DNA of 64,000 nt from Bradyrhizobium diazoefficiens (lineage in GTDB: Bacteria; Pseudomonadota; Alphaproteobacteria; Rhizobiales; Xanthobacteraceae), in assembly GCF_016616425.1 (NCBI RefSeq), contig NZ_CP067101.1, positions 5,394,001 through 5,458,000 on the forward strand. Reading direction: 5' to 3'. The notes under the pieces were generated by a model. The model had not been told where the DNA came from. It was given only the letters and a program-made list of their open reading frames with translations, and ran no database searches. Shown in pieces: positions 27,781 to 36,469 of the stretch. The position numbers were made by a program, and so were the translations under genes. Positions within the stretch are counted from its first letter, which is position 1, and the number at the start of each line of letters is the position of its first letter.

Positions 27781-29301
27781 TCATTGTGCCGCCGTTTTGG
27801 CCCGCGGCCTCCAGCCGACGCGACCGAGCAGGTTGTCGATCGCGGGCCAGAACAGCAGCACGATCGCCAGCGTCGTGATCGAGCCCACGAGTCCGTTCGA
27901 CCAGAACACCTTGAGGTCGCCACTGGCGCCGATCATCGACAGACGAAAGGCATCCTCGGCGCGGTTGCCGAGCACGAGCGCGAGCGTGAACGGCGCCAGC
28001 GGAATGCCGATCTTCTTGAAGACGTAGCCGACGATGCCGAAGCCGAGCATCAGCCAGATGTCGAACATCGCGTTCTGGATCGCATAGGCGCCGATCGCGC
28101 AGGACACCACGATCATCGGCGCCACCGCGGCAAACGGCACGCGCAGGATCGAGGCGAAGATCGGCACCGTCGTCAAGACCAGCACCAGGCCGACGACATT
28201 GCCGAGATACATCGAGGCGATCAGGCCCCAGACGAAATCCTTGTGCTCGACGAACAGCAGAGGTCCCGGATTGAGGCCCCATACCATCAGGCCACCGAGC
28301 AGGATCGCCGCGGTGCCCGAGCCGGGAATGCCGAGCGCCAGCATCGGCAGCAGCGCCGCGGTGCCTGACGCATGCGCCGCCGTTTCCGGCGCGAACACGC
28401 CCTCGATGCGGCCCTTGCCGAAGCTTTCGGGATCCTTCGTGAAGCGTTTTGCGAGGTTGTAGCCCATGAAGGAGGCCGCGATCGCGCCGCCCGGCGTGAT
28501 GCCGAGCCAGCAGCCGATGAAGGAGCAGCGCAGCAGCGTCATCCAGTATTTCGGCAGATTCCTCCAGACGCCGAGCACGACGCGGAGCGAAATGCTCGCC
28601 GCGTGTCCGCGCAGCGCCAGCCGTTCCTCCATGGTCAGCAGGATCTCGCTGATGCCGAATAGGCCGATGACGGCGACCAGGAAGTTGATGCCGCGGAGCA
28701 GCTCCGGCGAACCGAAGGTCATGCGGAGATTGCCCGACACCGTATCCATGCCGATGCCGGCCAGCAGCAGCCCCAGCGACATCGAGATGACCGTCTTGTG
28801 CTTGGCCTCGCGCCCCAATCCGACGAAGGAGCAGAAGGTGAGCAGATAGACCGCGAAGAACTCCGGCGGACCGAATTTCAGCGCGAAGGACGAGATCATC
28901 GGCGCGAGGAACGTGATCAGCAGCACCGCGACCAGCGAGCCGATGAAAGAAGAGGTGAACGCCGCGGTCAGCGCCTCGGCCGCCCTGCCCTGCTGCGCCA
29001 TCGGATAACCGTCGAACGTAGTCGCGACCGACCAGGCTTCGCCTGGGATGTTGAACAGGATCGAGGTGATCGCGCCGCCGAACAACGCGCCCCAATAGAT
29101 GCAGGACAGCATCACGATCGCCGAGGTCGGATCCATTGTGAAGGTGAGCGGCAGCAGGATCGCGACGCCGTTCGGGCCGCCGAGGCCCGGCAGCACGCCG
29201 ACGAAGATCCCGAGCACCAGCCCGACCATCATCAGGACGAGCGTCTTCCAGGTCAGCAGGACGGCGAAGCCGTGAAGCAGGAGACCGAAAGCTTCCATCA
29301 C
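27781..29301 (-). CDS. tctA: tripartite tricarboxylate transporter large permease (TctA)
   Basis: A 506-residue inner-membrane protein with about 12 helices. It has the TctA signatures GVLPGLGGPNGVAILLPLTF near residue 38-58, the central CSFVGLGREAKHK, and ALGIPGSGTAAILLGGLMVWG. It forms the transport channel with TctB (nine bases upstream) and takes its substrate from the TctC protein of the same operon. The cognate carboxylate cannot be predicted. Confidence 0.93.
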   Translation of the reverse strand: MMEAFGLLLHGFAVLLTWKTLVLMMVGLVLGIFVGVLPGLGGPNGVAILLPLTFTMDPTSAIVMLSCIYWGALFGGAITSILFNIPGEAWSVATTFDGYPMAQQGRAAEALTAAFTSSFIGSLVAVLLITFLAPMISSFALKFGPPEFFAVYLLTFCSFVGLGREAKHKTVISMSLGLLLAGIGMDTVSGNLRMTFGSPELLRGINFLVAVIGLFGISEILLTMEERLALRGHAASISLRVVLGVWRNLPKYWMTLLRCSFIGCWLGITPGGAIAASFMGYNLAKRFTKDPESFGKGRIEGVFAPETAAHASGTAALLPMLALGIPGSGTAAILLGGLMVWGLNPGPLLFVEHKDFVWGLIASMYLGNVVGLVLVLTTVPIFASILRVPFAAVAPMIVVSCAIGAYAIQNAMFDIWLMLGFGIVGYVFKKIGIPLAPFTLALVLGNRAEDAFRLSMIGASGDLKVFWSNGLVGSITTLAIVLLFWPAIDNLLGRVGWRPRAKTAAQ

Positions 29302-29309
29302 GAGCCCGC

Positions 29310-29858
29310 CTAGTAACCGAAGGCCGCTTCGAGCGGCCCTTTCGGCATGATGACGTCGAAGGCGATGTCAAAGGTGACGAACATGATCGCCGTGAACACG
29401 AATGCGGTGAGTAGCGACTTCCACAGCGCGATCTTGCCGACGAGCCGCATGAAGCCCGCGATCAGGAGGAAGCTCGCGACATAGAGACCGAGGAACTGCG
29501 TCACCAGGCAGAACAGCAGCGTCGGCACGAACACCGCCATTACCCGGCGGCCCTGCGCGCGCGTGACGAAGGTCTCTGCCGCCTTGCGGTGGGCGATCCG
29601 CGCCGCGATCAGGCCGTAGAGGCTGCCGCCGCCGAGAATGACGGAGAGATAGAACGGGAAATAGCCGGGCTCGGGTCCGGTCGAATCCCAGGACGCCCCG
29701 GTGCGCCAATTGTCGTAGCCGAGCGTGACGGCCAGCGCGAGCAGCAGGAGGCAGATGAATATCTCGATGGTGCCGGAACAGACGACAGAGGGCGACTCGT
29801 CTTCAGGCGCGGTCGGATCGTCGACGACGATTTCAAGTTCGGGTTGGGGCATGCGCAA
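29310..29858 (-). CDS. tctB: tripartite tricarboxylate transporter small subunit (TctB)
   Basis: A 182-residue membrane protein with four helices (IEIFICLLLLALAVTLGYDN, then PFYLSVILGGGSLYGLI and two late segments). This is the small permease partner of TctA. The first ~25 residues are acidic and cytoplasmic. The start at 29858 lies 169 bases after tctC, a gap filled by repeats and a stable hairpin. Confidence 0.88.
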   Translation of the reverse strand: MRMPQPELEIVVDDPTAPEDESPSVVCSGTIEIFICLLLLALAVTLGYDNWRTGASWDSTGPEPGYFPFYLSVILGGGSLYGLIAARIAHRKAAETFVTRAQGRRVMAVFVPTLLFCLVTQFLGLYVASFLLIAGFMRLVGKIALWKSLLTAFVFTAIMFVTFDIAFDVIMPKGPLEAAFGY

Positions 29859-29879
29859 ATTTGCAATCGAGGGCGTTCA

Positions 29880-29931
29880 CCTCTCCCCGCTTGCGGCGAG
29901 AGGTCGGCGCGAAGCGCCGGGCGAGGGGGAG
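29880..29931 (-). repeat. dispersed GC-rich palindromic repeat, copy 1
   Basis: Read on the minus strand this ~50-base segment (CCCCTCGCCCGGCGCTTCGC and following) aligns with a segment at 57619-57672 in the plus orientation. Shared blocks are CCCCTCxCCCG, a GCGC-TTCG-GCGC-type hairpin, GACCTCTC and CGCAAGCG. It looks like a genus-type intergenic repeat. Confidence 0.6.
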
Positions 29932-29984
29932 CTTCCGCGGGTCCGTCTGTCACCATCTTCCGGGAGAAAGCCCCCTCCCCGCAA

Positions 29985-30012
29985 CCCTCTCCCCGTAAGA
30001 ACGGGGAGAGGG
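29985..30012 (-). terminator. strong stem-loop between tctC and tctB
   Basis: CCCTCTCCCCGT-AAGA-ACGGGGAGAGGG is a perfect 12-bp stem with a tetraloop, 15 bases after the tctC stop. Placed inside the operon, it probably attenuates or protects the binding-protein message rather than ending all transcription. Confidence 0.65.
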
Positions 30013-30027
30013 GGAAGAGAGAGCCGA

Positions 30028-31023
30028 TTATTTCGCGACGAATCCGGCTTCCGTCATCAGCGACTTGTTCTTCGCATCGTCCTCCTCGAGGAACTGCACC
30101 ATGTCCTTGCCGGTGAGGAAGATCGGCTTCAGCGCCTGCTTCTCCATGTAGTCCCTGTACTCGGCGGTCTGCGTCACCTTGTGGAACAGCTCGACATAGA
30201 ACGCCTGCTGCTCCGGCGTGACCTTGCCGGGCAGGAACATCGCGCGCAGCATCAGATATTGCACGTCGACGCCCTCCTCCTTGCAGGTGGGGATGTCGGC
30301 CCAGGACTGGGTATCCGTCACCTTGCTGGTATAGGAGATGCGCTCCTTGTCGAACACGCAGAGCGGATGCACCTGGCCCGCGCGCCAGACCTCGAGATTT
30401 TCGCTGGGGTTATTGACGTTGGCTTCGGTGTGCTTGCCGACCAGCTGGGTCGCGGCCTCGCCGCCAGATTTGTAGGGCAGATAGGAGAACTTTGCGCCGG
30501 TCTTCTGCTCCAGGAAGACGGTCAGCACGTGATCCTCGCGCTTGGAGCCGGTGCCGCCCATCTTGAACGGCGCGCTCGCGGCCTTTGCGGCCGCGACGAA
30601 ATCCTTCACCGTCTTGGGGCCTGCGCTGTTGTCCCACAGAACGAATTGGTCGAGCGCGACCACCGAAACCGGAGTCAGCTCGCGCCAGTTGAACGGGATC
30701 TTCGCCGACAGCGGCAGCATGTAGATCAGCGAATAGGCGATCAACACCTTGTTCGGATCGCCCTCGCTGGACTTCATGTACATCAGCGCTTCCGCACCCG
30801 AGGCGCCGCCCTTCAGCGAGACGACCATCGGCTGCTTCATCAGATTGTTCTTCTGGATCGCGGCCTGCATCATCCGCGCCATCTGGTCAGAGGCGCCGCC
30901 CGCGCCCGCCGCCACCACGATCTCGACCGGCTTTGCCGGCTCCCAGCCGGCAACAGCCGGCGTGCTCAACAACAGCGCCGTCGCAGCGCCGACGGCCTTC
31001 ACTGGAATTCGCACGAGTTTCAT
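30028..31023 (-). CDS. tctC: TctC/Bug-family periplasmic solute-binding protein
   Basis: A 331-residue binding protein. The signal peptide MKLVRIPVKAVGAATALLLS ends near AVAGWEPAKP. The mature part begins VEIVVAAGAGGASDQMARMM, the Bug-family beta-alpha-beta signature for carboxylate binding. The ATG at 31023 is used; the longer frame from 31110 would bury the signal peptide. It is the first gene of tctCBA. It has the large hydrophilic C-terminal lobe of citrate- and other carboxylate-binding proteins, with unknown ligand. Confidence 0.9.
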   Translation of the reverse strand: MKLVRIPVKAVGAATALLLSTPAVAGWEPAKPVEIVVAAGAGGASDQMARMMQAAIQKNNLMKQPMVVSLKGGASGAEALMYMKSSEGDPNKVLIAYSLIYMLPLSAKIPFNWRELTPVSVVALDQFVLWDNSAGPKTVKDFVAAAKAASAPFKMGGTGSKREDHVLTVFLEQKTGAKFSYLPYKSGGEAATQLVGKHTEANVNNPSENLEVWRAGQVHPLCVFDKERISYTSKVTDTQSWADIPTCKEEGVDVQYLMLRAMFLPGKVTPEQQAFYVELFHKVTQTAEYRDYMEKQALKPIFLTGKDMVQFLEEDDAKNKSLMTEAGFVAK

Positions 31024-31047
31024 CCCCTGATGTTTTTTTGAGTTATG

Positions 31048-31078
31048 GTGCGGAAATTCTATCCCTGTATTGTGCGGA
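31048..31078 (-). promoter_or_regulatory. direct-repeat operator candidate upstream of tctC
   Basis: On the minus strand TCCGCACAATA and TCCGCACCATA occur 24 bases apart, 25-55 bases before the tctC start. Spacing of about two helical turns suggests a dimer-pair regulator site. The regulator is unknown. Confidence 0.35.
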
Positions 31079-31173
31079 GTAATACTGACGAGTTCAAGCA
31101 GGCGAGCCATTCAACGCATATGACTTTCGACGAACGAGGCCGAAAGCTCACAAGACTTGAATGCCCTTCCAGT

Positions 31174-31971
31174 TTACCTGCCCTTCCAGACCGGCGCGCG
31201 CTTGTTGAGGAAGGCGTCCATGCCCTCGCGAAAATCCTCGCTCAAATAGGCCTTCAGGATCAGGTCCTCGCCCTCTTCGCGCGACAGCGTGCGGCGGATG
31301 CGGCGCACGGCTTCCTTGGTGGCCTCCAGCGTGAGCGGGGCGTGGCTGGCAACGAGCTTTGCGGTCTCGTGCGCGCGGCGCTGCAGCGTCTCGACGTCGG
31401 GCACGACCTCGTTGAGCAGCCCGAGCGCCAGCGCTTCCTGCGCTTCGACGAGGCGCGCCTTGAAGATCAGATCCTTGGTGCGGGCGGGACCGACCAGGGC
31501 GACGACGCGGCTGATGTTCGACATCGACAGGCAGTTGCCGAGCGTGCGCGCGATCGGAAAGCCGATCCGTGTCGTCTCGGTGCCGATGCGGAGATCGCAG
31601 CAGGCGGCAATGCCGGCGCCGCCGCCGGTGCAGGCGCCGGCGATGGCCGCGATCACGGGTACGCGGCACTGCTCGAGCGTACCGAGCACGCGATCGATGC
31701 GCGCCTCGTAGTCGAGTGCGTCCTGCGCGGTCTTGAACGCTCGGAACTGGGAAATGTCGGTGCCGGAGGCAAACGCCTTGTCGCCGGCGCCGGTGAGGAT
31801 CAACGCCTTGATGGAGCGATCGGCGTTGATCTCCTGGCAGATCTCCGCCATGCGGTCGTACATGGCGAAGGTCATTGCGTTGCGCGCCTGCGGGCGGTTG
31901 AACGTGATCCGCGCGATGCCGTCCTGGACGGAGTAGAGCAGGTCTTCGTTGGCGGTTGTCGGTGGGTTCAT
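31174..31971 (-). CDS. enoyl-CoA hydratase/isomerase family protein
   Basis: A 265-residue crotonase-fold protein. It has ARITFNRPQARNAMTFAMYD, the oxyanion-hole segment AFASGTDISQF and IAGACTGGGAGIAACCDLRI. The first catalytic Glu position of true hydratases is occupied by Gly/Ala, so the precise reaction (hydratase, isomerase or thioesterase) is open. It ends KRAPVWKGR, a common crotonase tail. It is downstream of tctC on the same strand, separated by 150 bases. Confidence 0.85.
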   Translation of the reverse strand: MNPPTTANEDLLYSVQDGIARITFNRPQARNAMTFAMYDRMAEICQEINADRSIKALILTGAGDKAFASGTDISQFRAFKTAQDALDYEARIDRVLGTLEQCRVPVIAAIAGACTGGGAGIAACCDLRIGTETTRIGFPIARTLGNCLSMSNISRVVALVGPARTKDLIFKARLVEAQEALALGLLNEVVPDVETLQRRAHETAKLVASHAPLTLEATKEAVRRIRRTLSREEGEDLILKAYLSEDFREGMDAFLNKRAPVWKGR

Positions 31972-32015
31972 CGCGCGCTCACTTCAGTGTTGTTGATCTT
32001 AAGCCACCTGAGCCT

Positions 32016-33215
32016 TTAAGCCACCTGGGCTTTGGCCATCGGCATCGCATCGCGTCCCTTCAGGACGTCCATGGCTGCCAGCACGCCGCCGCTCCGGTGC
32101 GGAATCTTTGCAATATCCAGACCCATCTCGACGCCGGCGAGCGTGCCCATCAGCATCAGATCGTTGAAATGGCCGATATGGCCAATGCGGAACACCTTGC
32201 CCTTGACCTTGTTCAGGCCGGTGCCGAGCGACATGTCGAAGTTTTCCAGCACCACCTTGCGGAAGGCGTCGGCGTCGTATCCATCCGGCACACGCACGCC
32301 GGTCAGCGCCGGCGAGTGCGCGGCAGGATCGGCGCACTGGGTCTCCAGGCCCCAGACCTTGGCCGCGGCACGCGTTGCCGCGCTATGGCGGTTATGGCGG
32401 GCCCAGACGTTCTCCAGCCCCTCCTCCTCCAGCATCTTGACCGCTTCACGCAGGCCATAGAGCAGGTTCGTCGCGGGGGTATAGGGAAAGGTGCCGAGCT
32501 TGTTGAAGCTGATCACTTCCTGCCAATCCCAGTAAGAGCGCATGCCGGGGTTAGCCTTGGCAACAGCGAGCGCCTTCTCCGAGACGGCGTTGAAGCCGAG
32601 ACCCGGCGGCAGCATCAACCCCTTCTGGGAGCCCGCGACAGAGACGTCGATGCCCCAAGCATCGTGCTCATATTCCATCGAGCCGAGGCCGGAGATGGTG
32701 TCGACCATCAGCAGCGCCGGATGCTTGACGCGGTCGAGCAGCTTGCGCACCTCCAGCGGCGGCGTCACGCAGCCGGTCGAGGTCTCGTTGTGCACGACGC
32801 AGACCGCCTTGATCGTGTGCTGCTTGTCGGCGCCAAGGCGCTTCTCGATCTCGGCGAGGTCGGCGCCATGGCGCCAGTCGCTCGGAATGAAGTCGACGTC
32901 GAGCTTGAACTTGTCGGCGATGCCGCGCCACAGCACGGCGAACTGGCCGGTCTCGCACATCAGGACCTTGTCGCCGGGCGAGAACACGTTGACCATCGCC
33001 GCTTCCCAGGCGCCGGTGCCGGACGAGGGGAAGATGATCACGGGCTGCTTGGTGCGGAACACCCGCTGCATCGAGGCGAGAACCGCGAAACCGAGCTCGG
33101 CGAACTCCGGACCGCGATGGTCCAGCGTCGGCATATCCATCGCCCGCAGCACCCGGTCGGGCACATTGGTCGGTCCTGGAATCTGTAGGAAATGCCTTCC
33201 AGTATGCACGGTCAT
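32016..33215 (-). CDS. serine-glyoxylate / alanine-glyoxylate aminotransferase
   Basis: A 399-residue class V PLP aminotransferase. It starts with GRHFLQIPGPTNVPDRVLRA, the family N-terminus. The PLP region reads VDTISGLGSMEYEHDAWGID and the Schiff-base Lys is in VAGSQKGLMLPPGLGF. FPSSGTGAWEAAM binds the phosphate. It moves an amino group from serine (or alanine) to glyoxylate. AGGA lies six bases before the ATG. It is divergent from a 2-hydroxyacid dehydrogenase, which fits a glyoxylate or C2 metabolism theme. Confidence 0.88.
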   Translation of the reverse strand: MTVHTGRHFLQIPGPTNVPDRVLRAMDMPTLDHRGPEFAELGFAVLASMQRVFRTKQPVIIFPSSGTGAWEAAMVNVFSPGDKVLMCETGQFAVLWRGIADKFKLDVDFIPSDWRHGADLAEIEKRLGADKQHTIKAVCVVHNETSTGCVTPPLEVRKLLDRVKHPALLMVDTISGLGSMEYEHDAWGIDVSVAGSQKGLMLPPGLGFNAVSEKALAVAKANPGMRSYWDWQEVISFNKLGTFPYTPATNLLYGLREAVKMLEEEGLENVWARHNRHSAATRAAAKVWGLETQCADPAAHSPALTGVRVPDGYDADAFRKVVLENFDMSLGTGLNKVKGKVFRIGHIGHFNDLMLMGTLAGVEMGLDIAKIPHRSGGVLAAMDVLKGRDAMPMAKAQVA

Positions 33216-33229
33216 CGGCGTCCTTCCCG

Positions 33230-33288
33230 GTCTTTGAAGCTTGTCTTTGAAGCTTGTCTTGGAAACTTGTCTTGGAAGCTTGTCTCGG
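33230..33288. repeat. 13-bp tandem repeat, about 4.5 copies
   Basis: Units GTCTTTGAAGCTT (33230, 33243), GTCTTGGAAACTT (33256), GTCTTGGAAGCTT (33269) and a partial GTCTCGG (33282) follow each other without spacers. The array begins 15 bases upstream of the aminotransferase start, within the 245-base divergent gap. Confidence 0.9.
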
Positions 33289-33460
33289 CGCTAGCGTCGG
33301 GCGGCCCGAATTCGGGGCTCCCGCGAGCCGCTCGCATATCACTATTCGCCGGGCTTGTCCCTCGCCCGGCGAGGTCCGTCAATGCACAAGAAGCAGGGCT
33401 CGCTTGCCAAGGGCCGTGGCGGGAGGCAAGACGGTGCCGGCGAACAGGCGAGAGCGGACC

Positions 33461-36400
33461 ATGGCGGCGGAAGTGGCTGGAAAATCTCCCGAATCGGTCC
33501 GAAGGGACGGCTTGGCGGCACGTCTGGCCCGGGAAATTACGGGCGAGGTGCTGTTCGATCGTTTCAGCCGCGGTCGCTACGCCACCGATGCTTCGTTCTA
33601 CCAGATCATGCCGGCCGGCGTCGTGGTGCCGCGCAGCATGGACGAGGCCTTGCTGGCGCTGGCGATCGCCCGCGACGAGGGGCTGAAGGTCACCCCGCGC
33701 GGCGGCGGCACCTCGCAATGCGGCCAGACTGTCAATGACGGGCTCGTGGTCGATCTCTCCAAGCATCTCAACCAGATCCTGTCGCTCGACGTCGAAGGCC
33801 GGACCTGCATGGTCGAGCCGGGCATCGTGCTCGACGATCTCAACCGCCAGCTCAGGAAGCATGGCTTGTGGTTTCCGGTGGACGTCTCCACGGCCTCGCG
33901 CGCCACCATCGGCGGCATGGCCGGCAACAATTCCTGCGGCGGGCGCAGCTTACGCTACGGCACCATGCGCGACAACACGCTGTCGATGGAGGCCGCGCTC
34001 GCCGACGGCACGCTGAGCCGCTTCGGCGAGGTGCCGCGCGACCTCACCGATCTTGATTTGAGCGACACGACGCGTGCGTTGTTCCGCGACATGCTCGATC
34101 TCGGCGCCCGCGAGGCCAACGAGATCGCCGCACGATTTCCAAAGGTGCAGCGCCGCGTCGGCGGGTACAATCTCGATGCGCTGGTACCGCGCAATGCGCC
34201 GAACAACATGGCGCATCTGCTGGTCGGCTCCGAAGGCACCCTCGCCTTCACCACCAAGGTCGAGCTGAAGCTGTGGCCTGTCATCCGCAACAAGGCGCTC
34301 GGCGTCTGCCATTTCGGCAGCTTCTACGAGGCGATGGACGCGGCCCAGCACCTCGTCAAGCTCAAGCCGATCGCTGTCGAGCTGGTCGATCGCACCATGA
34401 TCGCGCTCGGCCGGGAGATCGCGATGTTCAAGCCGATCATCTCCACTGCCATCAAGGGCGATCCGGACGCCGTGCTGGTGGTCGAATTCGCCGAAGAGGA
34501 CCAGGCGGACAACCTCGTACGCCTGAAGCAGCTCGGCGAGCTGATGAGCGATCTCGGCTTCGGCTGGCATAACGACAAGCGCAAATGGGGCGGCGTGGTC
34601 GAGATATCAGAGCCCGCGCTGCAAAGCGGCATCGCCGATTTCCGCGCCGCCGGCCTCAATGTCATGATGTCGATGAAGCAGGAGGGCAAGCCGGTGTCCT
34701 TTGTCGAGGACTGCGCGGTCCCGCTGCCGCACCTCGCCGACTACACCGCGCGGCTGAACGAGGTGTTCGCCAGGCACGGCACCAGCGGCACGATGTACGC
34801 GCACGCCTCCGAGGGCTGCCTGCACGTGCGCCCCGTGCTGAACCTCAAGCTGGAGAAGGACGTCAAGGCGATGCGCGCCATCGCCGAAGAGGCTTTTGCG
34901 CTGGTGCGCGAATACAAGGGCTCGCATTCCGGCGAACATGGCGACGGCCTGGTGCGCTCCGAATTCCACGAGACCATGTTCGGCAAACGCCTCGTCGCCG
35001 ACTTGAAAGAGGTGAAGCAGCGCTTCGACCCCGACGGCGTCCTCAATCCCGGCAAGATCGTCGACGCCCCCAAAATGGACGACCGCTCGCTGTTCCGCTT
35101 CAAGCCCGACTATCGCGTGAGCGAGTTCAAGACCAAGCTCGACTGGTCGGCCTATCCCGGCGCCGGCGGCGGCTTCCAGGGCGCGGTGGAGATGTGCAAC
35201 AACAACGGCGCCTGCCGCAAGCTCGAGGGCGGCGTGATGTGCCCATCCTATCGCGCCACCCGTAACGAGAAGGACGTCACGCGCGGGCGCGCCAACACGC
35301 TGCGGCTCGCGATCTCCGGCCAGCTCGGTCCCGATGCGTTGGCGTCAGACGAGATGATGGAGACGCTCAAACTCTGCGTCTCCTGCAAGGCCTGCCGCCA
35401 CGAGTGTCCGACCGGCGTCGACATGGCCAAGATGAAGATCGAGGTGCTGGCGGCGCGCGCCGTCTCGCACGGCCTGACGCTGCGCGACCGCCTGGTCGGT
35501 TATCTCCCGCGTTATGCCGGCCTCGCATCGCGCTTCGCGCCGCTGGCGAATTTGCGCAATCGCAGCCCGCTGTTGCGAAAGCTGTTCGAGCGCTTTGCCG
35601 GCATCAGCGCGCGCCGGACGCTCCCCGCCTTCCGCCGCGACGCGTTCGTGGCGCCGGCAGAAGCGGTTGGATCCGAGGCCGGCCGCGAGGTCGTGCTGTT
35701 TACCGATACCTTCAACCGCGTCTATGAGCGCGAGAACCTCGACGCCGCGCTGCGCGTGCTCGCGGCCGGCGGTTATCGCGTGCATCTGCCGAAGCCCGTG
35801 AGCGGCAGCCGCCCGCTCTGCTGCGGCCGCACCTTCCTCTCTGCCGGCCTCATCGACGAAGCCAGGGCCGAGCTCGACCGTCTTGTCGCCGCCTTTGCGC
35901 CTTTTGCCGCCCGGGGCGTGCCGATCGTCGGCCTCGAGCCGAGCTGCCTGCTGACGCTGCGCGACGAGCTCGCTTCGCTGCGCAAGGACAACGACGCCAG
36001 GGCTGTCGGCGCGCATGCGCTGACCTTCGAGGAATTTCTGGTGCGCGAGGCCGAAGCCGGCCGGCTGCAATTGCCGCTCGGCACCGTCGCTGAGAAGGCC
36101 GTCGTGCACGGCCATTGCCACCAAAAATCCTTCGGCGCCTTCAAGCCGGTCGAGCAGGTGCTGCGCCTCGTCCCCGGTCTTGAGGTCGAGACCATCGAGT
36201 CGAGCTGCTGCGGCATGGCCGGCGCCTTCGGTTATGGCGCCGACACCTATGATGCCTCGATCGAGATGGCCGAGCTCTCGCTGCTGCCCGCCGTGCGGCG
36301 CGCGGACCAGAATACGCTGGTCATCGCCGATGGCACCTCCTGCCGCCACCAGATCCATGACGGCGCGCAGCGCGAGGCGCTTCACGTCGCGCGCGTGCTG

Positions 36401-36469
36401 GCAATGAGCCTTGATCGCGCCGAAACCAATTCCACGTCCACCGTTGCAAAGGAACCCAGCCATGGCTGA
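33461..36469 (+). CDS. FAD/Fe-S 2-hydroxyacid dehydrogenase (YdiJ/Dld-II-like fusion)
   Basis: A 1002-residue flavoprotein fused to an Fe-S oxidoreductase. An FAD-binding-4 domain (PRGGGTSQCGQTVNDG at ~80-95) is followed by an FAD-oxidase C domain with SGEHGDGLVRSEF. Two cluster motifs (CNNNGAC at ~578 and CVSCKACRHECP at ~639) come next. Two CCG modules (LCCGRTFLSAG ~786 and SSCCGMAGAFGY ~915) close the protein. It should oxidise a D-2-hydroxyacid (lactate, glycolate or 2-hydroxyglutarate) to the quinone pool. The ATG at 33461 is chosen; the open frame continues upstream without family similarity. It overlaps the next gene by eight bases. Confidence 0.88.
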   Translation: MAAEVAGKSPESVRRDGLAARLAREITGEVLFDRFSRGRYATDASFYQIMPAGVVVPRSMDEALLALAIARDEGLKVTPRGGGTSQCGQTVNDGLVVDLSKHLNQILSLDVEGRTCMVEPGIVLDDLNRQLRKHGLWFPVDVSTASRATIGGMAGNNSCGGRSLRYGTMRDNTLSMEAALADGTLSRFGEVPRDLTDLDLSDTTRALFRDMLDLGAREANEIAARFPKVQRRVGGYNLDALVPRNAPNNMAHLLVGSEGTLAFTTKVELKLWPVIRNKALGVCHFGSFYEAMDAAQHLVKLKPIAVELVDRTMIALGREIAMFKPIISTAIKGDPDAVLVVEFAEEDQADNLVRLKQLGELMSDLGFGWHNDKRKWGGVVEISEPALQSGIADFRAAGLNVMMSMKQEGKPVSFVEDCAVPLPHLADYTARLNEVFARHGTSGTMYAHASEGCLHVRPVLNLKLEKDVKAMRAIAEEAFALVREYKGSHSGEHGDGLVRSEFHETMFGKRLVADLKEVKQRFDPDGVLNPGKIVDAPKMDDRSLFRFKPDYRVSEFKTKLDWSAYPGAGGGFQGAVEMCNNNGACRKLEGGVMCPSYRATRNEKDVTRGRANTLRLAISGQLGPDALASDEMMETLKLCVSCKACRHECPTGVDMAKMKIEVLAARAVSHGLTLRDRLVGYLPRYAGLASRFAPLANLRNRSPLLRKLFERFAGISARRTLPAFRRDAFVAPAEAVGSEAGREVVLFTDTFNRVYERENLDAALRVLAAGGYRVHLPKPVSGSRPLCCGRTFLSAGLIDEARAELDRLVAAFAPFAARGVPIVGLEPSCLLTLRDELASLRKDNDARAVGAHALTFEEFLVREAEAGRLQLPLGTVAEKAVVHGHCHQKSFGAFKPVEQVLRLVPGLEVETIESSCCGMAGAFGYGADTYDASIEMAELSLLPAVRRADQNTLVIADGTSCRHQIHDGAQREALHVARVLAMSLDRAETNSTSTVAKEPSHG

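Noticed and set aside
27737..29371. 544-codon minus-strand frame overlapping tctA in another frame
   Set aside because: It is Arg/Ala-rich with no recognisable domain, while the tctA frame carries all family motifs.
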